A stretch of DNA of 64,000 bases from Patiria pectinifera (Eukaryota > Echinodermata > Asteroidea > Valvatida > Asterinidae), in the NCBI GenBank assembly GCA_029964075.1, contig CM057141.1:12028001-12092000 (forward strand). Reading direction: 5' to 3'. Position 1 is the first letter of the stretch; the number at the start of each line of letters is the position of its first letter. The position numbers and the translations under genes were made by a program. Shown one piece after another: positions 39,601 to 48,555 of the stretch. The notes beneath the pieces are model-generated. The model saw only the letters and a program-made list of their open reading frames with translations, had not been told where the DNA came from and did not search any database.

Positions 39601-42600
39601 GAATACAGGCATTTCTGGATGTAGGGATTGATTTTCTGTGCCATCTGACATTGTTGTATTAAATTGAGTACGTTCTGTAATTCTGTTGTTACAATATGCC
39701 AGTGTTGTAGGACTGGAGTCCAGTCTCGGACTTGAGTCGGACTCGAGTCACATTTTTTGTGACTCGGACTCGACTCGAGTCACATTGGAAAATGACCTGG
39801 ACTCGGACTCGACCATGATGACTCGGACTCGAGCTTGGTGACTCGTGACTCGAGTCATGTATTTTCATCAATAGAAAAAAACATAATGCATTCTAAGGTA
39901 TACTCAGTGTCACAGATTACAAAACAATCGAAAAGTGGAACAAAGTGGGACGTCAAGAGAAGGGGTAGGGATGGGAAAGGATCATTGAGGATTAATGTTT
40001 TGATGAAAAAACATGAAGGGAAGGGATGGAGGATTTTTTTTAGGGATGGGAATTAAAAGGAAAACACATTGGGTCTAAACAACATGTACACACACAAGGT
40101 AAACTATATACATTGGGATTTACTTAAAAGACAGAATGGATGATTGAAATACAATTTTAAAGAAAATTAGATTAGTTTGGTGAACAAATGACTCGTGACT
40201 CGGACTCGGACTCAAGGCTTGTGACTTGAGACTCGAACTTGGACTCGAGGCTTGTGACTCGAGACTCGGACTTGGACTCGAGGCTTGTGACTCGAGACTC
40301 GGACTCAAGGCTTGTGACTCGAGACTCGGACTCGGACTCGAGGCTTGTGACTCGAGACTCGGACTTGGACTCGAGGCTTGTGACTCGAGACTCGGACTTG
40401 GACTCGAGGCTTGTGACTCGAGACTCGGACTTGGACTCGAGGCTTGTGACTCGAGGCTTGTGACTCGAGACTCGGACTCGAGGCTTGTGACTCGAGACTC
40501 GGACTTGGACTCGAGGCTTGTGACTCGGGACTCGGACCCAGCATTGGTGACTTGACTACAACACTGCAATATGCTGCAAAAACTTGAAAAATTCATAACA
40601 AAATCACATGATGTAACATCATCATCATCACGACATCCCAAGTTTTATACACTGAGGATGACAGACATACCTTCTGGTGGACCTACGGACTGTCTGTGGC
40701 TCTGTGTTGTCCTGCGTGTTCATATTCTGATTGGCTGTCAGTACACTCTGTGTCCTTGTCGAACGTTTAGACGTTGTCGCCGTGGTTGTCTTTTTCCTGC
40801 CCTTTGCTCCTTTCTAAAAAACAGAATAATATAACACTGAGTTATATGACACAAATTCAGTCATATTGTGAAATGATCCTTACTTGGCAAGACCGTGGCA
40901 TCAGAGCATGATAAATAATTGGAGTTATGCTGAACAGAAGTAGGGTGCATACCTATGTTCCCCAGTACCTATGTTCCCCAAAATCCTTAGGGTTAGGGTT
41001 AGGGTTAGGGTTACATGGTTACGGATAGCTTAGGGTTAACCTACCCGTACCAATCTAACCCTAAGTATTTTGGGGAACATAGGTATTGGGGAACATCGGG
41101 TAGCCCCCCACAAGTAATGTGACTTTATTTGAAGTGAAATGACGCACACCAATTTGTACATTTCCTTGAATGTATAGAACAAAATTCTGTAAACGTTTGA
41201 TAATTCTACAACAGATTTTTTTATTAGAACAGCCTCAAATCATCCCATAATTGTTGTTCTTCTTCTTCTTCTTCCAAGCTCTGCGCCAACTTTATAATGT
41301 TGAAGACTTGGGCACATTGTTGGGTTCGCAACAATGTTGTACTGGAATTGTGGATGTCTCGCTTGTTATAAGATCAGCAGATTGTTCTGATTTTTTTTTG
41401 GTTTTTAAGGGAATTTTTGCGGCACGTAAAATACTCAAACAGCTTAGACTATTGCAGGAGGACCTACCTTCTTTGCAGTCGTTGCAGTCTTAGATGTAAT
41501 CTCCTCTACGCCGCTTTGCGCTTCAGACGCTGATGATTCCACGGACGATGGGGTCACCTTGCGTTTCTTGGATGCAGGCATCAAGGTCTGGGTGGTGATG
41601 GAGGATGCGAGTGAGTCCGTTATCTCTGTGATATGCTGCAAGGCGTTGTTGTTGATGCTGCCTCCGCGAGCTGTTGAGAGGGAAAAAGCAAAAACCACCA
41701 GGTCAAAGAGGTGAAGGACGAAGGTACAACTATGCCAACCTGACTCCACACATGCTGGCTTTAGGGACTCGACATAATAAGGAACTGATGCTGATTCTGA
41801 ACTGGTAATGATTCTGCTTGGCATTGACTTGAAATACAATCGACCAAAAAAGAAAGTCCCCCCTTAATACTTTTTTGTCTAACTCAAAAACTACTGGGCA
41901 CATCTTGCTCAAATTACGACTGATCAGTGCAGAAATTCCTTAGCAATCCAGCCATACTTTTTATTTGGCTGAAAACAGTGGTAATATGTACAAAATGATG
42001 CAATTTATGACAAGTGGTACTGAAAAAAAAAGTTGCACTTTTGTACACTTGCAAGGTGAGCTGAACCGCAACATGCACGTATACAAAAGTCCAACTGTTT
42101 TCGGTATCATTTGTCATAAATTGCATAATTTCGCACACATTATTACCGTTTTGGGCCAAATAAAGAGTATGGCTGGATTGCTAATGAATTTCTGTACTGA
42201 TTAGTCGTTGCTTGAGCGAGAGGTGCTCAGTAGTTTTTCAGTTACACAAAAAAGTATTAGAAGGGGGGACTTTCTTTTTTGGTTGAGTGTATTTCCTGAC
42301 ATAAAAAGGACAAACCTGGACAACATACAAGTCATTAACTACATATGAAGTTGTGAATCACTGGGGTTTGTAAAAAGTGTAGTCACTGTCTTTACAATGA
42401 ACAGTGACCAAAGCCGCAGTTTTTCTCAAATATTCTAGAGAATCATTCCTCCCTTTTTTCTGTACTAATTCAGGAGGCGGTATGTGATCAGAATTGTTGA
42501 GTGCTATCTGGAATCAATTCTTAAGGTGTTAGAATCAGCTAAAATCAGAGCTTTGATTCCATCAAAACAAATGTTGAGTTGTGATGGCGATTGACCAATT

Positions 42601-44393
42601 GCCTGGGTTACCCACACGAAGTCGAAAAAAAGTTATACATTGAAACAAGGGCAAAATTGCATTTTCAGGGAGTTGGGTTGTTAAGGTCAACAAACTGAGA
42701 AGTTCAAAACCTTCCTTTGCAAACATACATTCTGTGCCAAGTTGTCCTTTCAGTCAACATCAATCAAGTGACTGTTTTCAACAGTTAAGAGCTCCCAGCC
42801 CACGTAAAGCAGGATTGACTGGCTGCGACTGTTTATGTAACTTGAAACAGCTATGCTTTGACTGTAGTTGATTGATAAAACGGCTGTTCACCCAGATTCC
42901 TGCTTTTGTCTGATGACTGAATTTGACTTGTCACAGTGCTTGCTTAATGACCTGACCATCTGTGACTAGCCTGTGTAAAAGGTATGGCAGGGGAAGCGGA
43001 TGGAATTTTTGACTGTCTGTGACTGTTTAAACAGTAGGAGGATAAATTAGGATATTCCATGCAATAGAACACTTTCAAATTTTTAAGGCACACATAGAAA
43101 GTCAGAACAGGAAAATAACCAGATGTTCGAAAAAACGTTGCCTGCTTTACTTACCCATAAAGTCTGCTTTGGTCATCTCTCGGATGCTTTTGGGCAGTTT
43201 AAATAACTCCATGGTGAATGCGCTATTGATGGCGTTACACATCGTCTTGGCCTCACTGCGAGCTTGAGCAATGATGTTGGCAACTAACAAGTTTTAACAT
43301 GAAAATAAATAACAAAACAATTTAATGAGCAAATCCACCAAAGACCAAAACAAAAAAGTCTCTGGTTTTTGGTATGCGTGCGCATCGCCGTAGCCATGTG
43401 CGTCGGCAAAATGTAAAAAGTTTTTTTTTAATGAAAGATGATGTCTCAAAACCGCCAAACTCACAGGTTTGACTGGAATCCTGCTGCTGCACAATTTTAA
43501 CGTGTTTTTAGATGGGATACGATAGAGTATAAGCTTTATGTGGCCTCTCTGGACTCCCATATATTTGCACTTAAGTTTAGTCGGACACCATTTGCAGTCA
43601 TCAGCCGACCTTTGAAGAAAAAAAGAAAAGAAAAAAGAAAAGAAAAAAAAAAGCCACGTCGCCGCACCACTTTTGGCGCAAGCTCCATACCAGAAACGGG
43701 AGACTTTTTTTAAGAACCAAAGAGGGATCTTTTTTGCCAACGTTTTACAACAGTGAAATCAGTTTTTGAAATATTCAGTCATGAAACATCTGTATAACTT
43801 ATTCCATTTTATTATCATTTTGGGTTTCTCCAAATGTTAAATACCTAGAAATGTTTTTTTGACATTCGGAGACTTGAAACCAACCCATTATGGTAGATTT
43901 CTTTTTAAATTCCTTTTTCAATTTTCAGGATAATGAAAAGGGGGGGGGGGGGTGGGTCACACCCCTAAACTCCCCCTTGGCAATGGCCATGTACATGTAT
44001 ACACCATGTGAAGCTACTATCTCCAATAAAGATGTGGTTTTGGGGCAAAAAGTGTTGCCTTGACATTCTAGTATTTCCAATGCTTTATGCACTATGATGC
44101 AGTACATTTTACTGACGACAGGACTAAAATATGAAGTAAACATCTGTTATTTTGTATTTGGAACCATCCTTCTATTTATCCTAAACATTCACTTCACACA
44201 GTGTGTCCAAAAAGGTCTTCCAAGAATAAGTGCCCGATGGAAAGGATCGGTTGTTCTAACCTTTCATGTCAAAATCCTTGAGGTAGGTCTCTATCTTCTG
44301 TTGTCTCTCCTCGTTGCTAGAGTTGCCGCTCTCATCTCCTGACACAGTCTTGGCAGCCGACGCCACCACCTTGGTCCGACGCTTCTTTGGCAT
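36660..44393 (-). CDS. CDCA8: Borealin (CDCA8), chromosomal passenger complex subunit; complete, 330 aa
   Basis: Seven coding exons (minus): 44393-44261, 43283-43155, 41670-41468, 40813-40671, 39512-39405, 38078-37934, 36791-36660. They total 993 nt including the stop, with GT/AG borders and continuous phase. The start gives MPKKRRTK, a basic N-terminus like other borealins. The segment RQQKIETYLKDFDMK and then FKLPKSIREMTKADFMG matches the N-terminal helices that bundle with INCENP and survivin. Exons 3-4 are basic and disordered (KKRKV, RRSTR). Exon 5 carries the Thr-Pro-rich stretch (WDTPMVTPKFDPR) that resembles the phosphorylated TP motifs of vertebrate borealin, and exon 6 has ISLSGSPI. 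Exon 7 (RNILLLQSNLAKILKR) is the C-terminal dimerisation helix. At 330 residues it is longer than human (280), mainly in the linker. The complex directs Aurora B to centromeres and the midzone. The gene is head-to-head with AIRIM. Confidence 0.92.
39700..40566. mobile_element. hAT-type element with GACTCG-array subtermini, copy 1
   Basis: The ends CAGTGTTGTAGGACT and GACTACAACACTG fit YARNG. An exact 8-bp duplication CAATATGC flanks it (39692-39699, 40567-40574). Subterminal arrays of GACTCGGACTCGAG-type repeats occupy 39717-39860 and 40190-40550; the right array has 33-bp higher-order units (GACTTGGACTCGAGGCTTGT...). The interior (39860-40185) is unique and non-coding. Located in CDCA8 intron 4. 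Confidence 0.9.
40190..40550 (+). repeat. Tandem array of GACTCGGACTTGGACTCGAG units
   Basis: About ten imperfect copies of a 33-bp unit built from GACTCG, GACTTG and GGCTTGT words. Open frames on both strands across it are artefacts of the period. It forms the right subterminal part of the hAT element at 39700-40566. Confidence 0.9.
40950..41100. repeat. Small inverted-repeat element containing (TTAGGG)4
   Basis: CCTATGTTCCCCAAAAT on the left is matched by ATTTTGGGGAACATAGG on the right, each partly duplicated. Four perfect TTAGGG units lie at 40987-41010 and AACCCTAA at 41060-41070. Best read as a MITE with telomere-like sequence in CDCA8 intron 3. Confidence 0.65.
41830..42297. mobile_element. 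Foldback MITE with AAAGAAAGTCCCCCC arms
   Basis: GAAATACAATCGACCAAAAA/AAAGAAAGTCCCCCCTTAATA at the left recurs inverted at the right end, and the whole 468 bp is nearly self-complementary. Located in CDCA8 intron 2. Confidence 0.8.
42807..42875 (+). repeat. Uninterrupted copy of the host repeat hit by two other elements
   Basis: Reads AGCAGGATTGACTGGCTG, GACTGTTTATGTAACTTG, AAACAGCTATGCTTTGACTG and TAGTTGATTGATAAA. The same sequence is split by the hAT element at 720-1874 (within GCTTCGAC) and, on the other strand, by the element at 11677-12416 (within GTAACTTG). Confidence 0.75.
43350..43711. mobile_element. MITE family GTCTCCGGTTTCTGGTATG, copy 2
   Basis: Collinear with 32817-33172, including AAACCGCCAAACTCAC and GTCGCCGCACCAC. 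Lies in CDCA8 intron 1, about 66 bases upstream of the exon 2 acceptor on the minus strand. Confidence 0.85.
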
Positions 44394-44977
44394 GATGCTA
44401 TCTTACGTTTCCTTCACCCACTAAATGCACAAACTAACTAGAAAGTAAATTTCATGACACATTACCTGTAGGTGACAGTAGGCTTACTCAAATACTATAT
44501 GAAATAACAGAAAGAACGTACTTTCCATATGCCACTTTGTTGGTTGTGTACAAAGTCTATGGACAGTCGAGTGTAATTTTCAAAGTATTTTCTAACAAAA
44601 TTGGAAATGTTTCCCAGTCCCAGATTCATGTCTTTTCAACACGTTTGCAATGACTGACCTCTACTGAGATGATATGATGAAAAAAGCGGCATCATGAGGA
44701 TGCAACATCCTTTCCATAAAGCCGTTTATTAGGCCTATCGATTCGAAATAGGCCTAGGCCTATAAATAATCATAGGCTCCTACAAGGCTACAGTGCAATT
44801 TTAATTTGGCAGTGGATATTTGACTGTGAACTGGTCCCATCTGCTAATTTTTTTTCGTTATTAAAACGTTATTGCACTGAACACGCGCACTTATGGCAGC
44901 GAGTAGTTTTTGGACTTGGAAATTCTTATCGTGACGTGTCTTTGCCTTGCATGTCTGGTTCCATGCTTTCATCCCAT

Positions 44978-45229
44978 TAGTCTGTAGATTATTTTTGCTG
45001 TAGAAGCATACTCACCCTCTTTATACTAGGCTAATCAGAAAGCGCTGCCTTTTTCAGATGTCTAATTTTCGTGAAATTTCGTGTTGAAATTTTGATATGC
45101 AAACGTATGCAAGCGAATCTGGAAATTTCACGACAAATAGACATCTGAAAAAGGCAGCACTTTCTGATTAAGCCTATCAGTATAAAGAGGGTGAGTATGC
45201 TTCTACAGCAAAAATAAACTACAAACTAC
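44978..45229. mobile_element. Foldback MITE with TTTATTTTTGCTGTAGAAGC arms
   Basis: The left arm TTTTTGCTGTAGAAGCATAC...CTCACCCTCTTTATACT is matched inverted by AGTATAAAGAGGGTGAG...GTATGCTTCTACAGCAAAAA. AAAGGCAGC and GACATCTG also pair. The arms are about 100 bp. Confidence 0.85.
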
Positions 45230-45347
45230 TAAGCCTAAATGTGAAAAGCAAAATTTTACAAAGTTCGTCATGTTTTTTGTACATGGTGGAAGTGTTGCCT
45301 TTATTTACGGAGGTAGTCCAGTAAATTGGCCACATTAAATTATGGGG

Positions 45348-47366
45348 CTGTCGAGCGCAATTTGAGTCCTCCGCGCAGGTTTAAACTTGCACGCACAAGT
45401 TTAAACTTGCGCGTGCATTAATTTCCTTACTACAAATTGCGCACGCAAGTTTAAACTTGCGCGCTACATAGATTTTTCCCATGCATGCAAAGCCGCCAAA
45501 CTAATTTTTTTCCTGGTAAACTCATGCAGATATGTAACATTATTTTTAAAAGCAGATTTTTCTCCAATTAATAGCACCACTGTGCTTCGTGAGACAGTGC
45601 CTTACTGCCTTTTTTGAAACATTTTATTAAAGGTATTATGCTAATGAGGTTGACTGTGTGGGTGGTGGTAATGCAAACAATTTATGCACTTTCATGATGT
45701 GTATGATTGTTTATGGCTCGTTAGGATTTTTGTTAAATAAACAACATATTTATTCATTAAGTCGAATCAATTAATTAAATTAATAAATTTAATTTATTAA
45801 TTAAATCATTAATCGATTTATTTACTTTTTAAAATAATTTCCATTTTATATGCATAGCGTGTTTTAAGTTAGAGCATGTAAACATTAGTATGAATTATTG
45901 AGCCTGCAAGTAAAACAATTGTTTAAAGTAATAAATACAATTAATTAATTAAATTAGTAATGAGTTCATTAATTTTTTTTTTCAAATTAGGGGGCCTATG
46001 CATTTTTGAAGTGTACACAGCGCTCGAAATGTTATGCAAAGTATTTTTAAAAACAAAATGAAATATTGTACCGTCCAATTAATTAATTGCTAAATTAATA
46101 AAATTAGTATTTTTTTAAGAATAAGTACTTTTTTAATTGTACAGTACATGTGATATAATTTAAAGCATTAAAAAAAAATGTAAATGATTACTATAACGTT
46201 AAAAATCTTGAACGATTGAAGGGATGATATTCATTCTTTAATAACGGGCTACCCTTAGGAAATTATGATTTATTTACATTTAAGAATATAAATAACACGC
46301 TAATTAGTTTTACATATGAAAGGCAAAAAACCTTGAAGTTTGTCTCCATTTTCGAACAACTTCAGTACCGTACTCTCTCCAAGCAATCACCGTGCTTATT
46401 GATTGCTTGCCTGGTCCCCTTCCCGCCCCCGCCCCCTAAAAACCGTCTCTGATAAGCACTGCTAAATCTCAATGTTTCTTTTCATTGACGCTAATTGAAT
46501 TCCACTTTTTATTTCTTTCTTTGTTCATTAATTTATTCCATTATTTATTAATTTATTTCTCCATGACCATGTAGCCTAGGGCTAGGCCCCTACTTGTCAT
46601 GCTTGTGTTTCGAACATTTATTTTTGGTAGTGTATATTTTGCCGGAGGTAACGCCGGCAAACTAATGTTTACTAAAGGTTTGCCGGCGGCAATCCATATC
46701 AACAGAGGGCGCTGTACTCTTTAAGATAGGGCTGAATTATAACATGTATTGAATTCCCACCAAAGTTGTGTAGCACAGTCGGTGCAGTGGTTAAGCAATA
46801 GCTCTAGTGAGTGGGATGTCCCGAGTTCAAATCCTGACCCCGCCACAATTTTAAGTTGTTTTTTTCCAATCCCCAAATAAATAAGAATATTCTTCTTTTA
46901 TTATTTAATAATATGTCTCAAACATTTTATTGCAGAGTATTGATTTTTCTTTTTCAGATTTGTGGCTCTGGAGGATTTTTTTTAAAGGGAAATAAAGTCC
47001 GAAATTATAAAATGGTCTGATTCCCATCTTGTTAATACAAAAATACAACGATAATATTGGCATGGAGCCAGACTAAAATTTGTCACCGGTACAAAAAAAG
47101 TACAAAAAAACAGTAACTGCGCATGTTCAGTGCATATCCGGCAAACTAACGTTTACTGAAGGTTTGCCGGCTCCGGCAAAATATCCACTGCCTTTATTTT
47201 TCTTCATCAATGAAAATCCCGCCCGCAAGGTTCTCAAATTGCGATCGCCTTTGCGCAAGTTGTAACGTGCGCACGCAAATTAAAATGGCGCGGTGTGATT
47301 TGCGTGCTTCGGGAGTCCCTCGCGCAAGTTTAAACTTGCGCGGGGGATTCAAACTGCGCTCGACAG
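45348..47366. mobile_element. Composite TIR element with GTTTAAAC palindrome clusters
   Basis: The ends CTGTCGAGCGCAATTTGAGT and the inverse (CAAACTGCGCTCGACAG) are inverted repeats. CAAGTTTAAACTTG boxes cluster inside both ends. It contains the nested MITE copy at 46627-47192. Its left flank (45225-45347) matches the left flank of the 30578 element, so the two are paralogous insertions or parts of a larger repeat. Confidence 0.8.
46627..47192 (+). mobile_element. MITE with GGATATTTTGCCGG TIRs and tRNA-like block, copy 2
   Basis: Collinear with 31310-31885. The ends TAGTGTATATTTTGCCGGA / CCGGCAAAATATCCACT, each followed inward by CCGGCAAACTAACGTTTACT. The tRNA-like block is at 46770-46846, with B box GAGTTCAAATCCTG. 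Confidence 0.85.
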
Positions 47367-47620
47367 CGCTAACATTAGTAACAAGTGACATGTCTGAATT
47401 TTACATTTCTTCCGAAATATTTCACATCGATATCTCTTACCTTAGAATCACGTAATAGAAAGGAATAAATTCGGTGTACATCAACACGAAAAACTCGAAA
47501 AAATGATCTCATTAAAATAATTAAAACGGAAATTAACAACATCAACAATGCAAAATCGATCCTAACATGCCTAATAAATCTTGTCGATTGAAAACCGCCA
47601 ACAAATCAAAAATATGTTAG

Positions 47621-47965
47621 CGCGCCCTCTCGTGACATAACTGTTCAGGACATAAGAAAAAGCGCCCTCTTGTGAAAAATGATAGGGCGCCCTCTTGTGA
47701 ATCAAGTTTTAAAAATTAGACAGGGCGCCCTCTTGTGAAATAAATCGTTGACGAAAAATTCAATAGGGCGCCCTCTCGTGGGCACAAAGCAGTTACAGTT
47801 TTGAACGTCATATGAAGGGCTCCCTCTTGGTGTGACAAGCGTTTTAAAAAATTATATGGAGGGCTCCCTCTTGTGACATAATTAGTTTTATCCAATAAAG
47901 TAGGGCGCCCTCTCGTAACAATATATTTTTACACAAATATGTGAAGGGCTCCCTCTTGTGGAAGA
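47621..47965 (+). promoter_or_regulatory. Array of nine same-orientation GCGCCCTCTTGTG (CTCF-like) motifs
   Basis: Motif starts: 47622, 47662, 47687, 47725, 47768, 47820, 47864, 47906, 47948 (spacing 25-52 bp, mostly about 42). Consensus AGGGC(G/T)CCCTCT(T/C)GTG(A); spacers are dissimilar. The reverse complement TCACAAGAGGGCGCCCT resembles the CTCF core CCACNAGRGGGCGC at most positions. It lies 590-935 bp upstream of the AIRIM start in the divergent region. CTCF binding is inferred, not shown. Confidence 0.6.
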
Positions 47966-48555
47966 AACATTGTCAGTGCAAATGTAAGTGTGTACATTGT
48001 CAGACTGTAGCTGCTTCCGAAAACCTGTACTAGACTAGGCCTATTGAAATTTGTGCTAAATATTGTCTGGACTTAATTATAATAATGCAGTATTATATGT
48101 TCACATTGGTAGGACTGCTCATTCCTTGCAATTCTTTTCTATTAACATAGCTTGAGGAACCCTAGGCATGCTAGGGCTAGGCTAAAGCTCCTTCACTGTG
48201 CACTGTATGCCATGTGTGGGGAACAGCTCTAACCCTGGGGCGGGAACAATTCAATATTCACACGTGGAAAGGGAAACTCTAAAGCTTGGATCATTTATGT
48301 CTTGGTTATTAAATGCTAAATGAAATTGTGCCCCGTGAAACATGCTGAAAAGTGCATCTCCCCAATTTAAAATTTACATTTCCCCCTTCCCTAATTCCCA
48401 ATGAGCATTAGAGCTGGGGTAAAGTTTTTATTCTTGTATTGGCTGAAGAGCTAGTAAAATTTTGTGATTTGGTTTGCATTTTATTTTCTGCAGTAGGCCT
48501 AGTCTCAGCCCAAAGATAAGCCCATCTACCTTCAGTCTCTCCATGAAATTTGAGA

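Larger units (their letters stand above)
44394..48555. other. Divergent intergenic region between CDCA8 and AIRIM
   Basis: It separates the two start codons by 4.16 kb. About half is transposon (44978-45229 and 45348-47366). The remaining part near AIRIM contains the array at 47621-47965 and a putative untranslated exon ending before the acceptor at 48493. No additional coding gene is visible; 45600-46600 is strongly AT-rich (ATTAATTAAATT). Confidence 0.7.

Noticed and set aside
40120-40641. Long frames of SLESQASSPSP and DSRLVTRDSD repeats on both strands
   Set aside because: They are frames through the GACTCG tandem array of a hAT element; simultaneous opening on both strands is expected from the period.
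40987-41013. Chromosome-end telomere
   Set aside because: Only four TTAGGG units, within a CDCA8 intron and inside an inverted-repeat element.
47621-47965. CRISPR-like layout of regular repeats and unique spacers
   Set aside because: The genome is animal, repeats are short and imperfect (GCGCCC/GCTCCC variants), spacers vary from about 8 to 35 bp, and there are no cas genes. A CTCF-like or satellite explanation is better.
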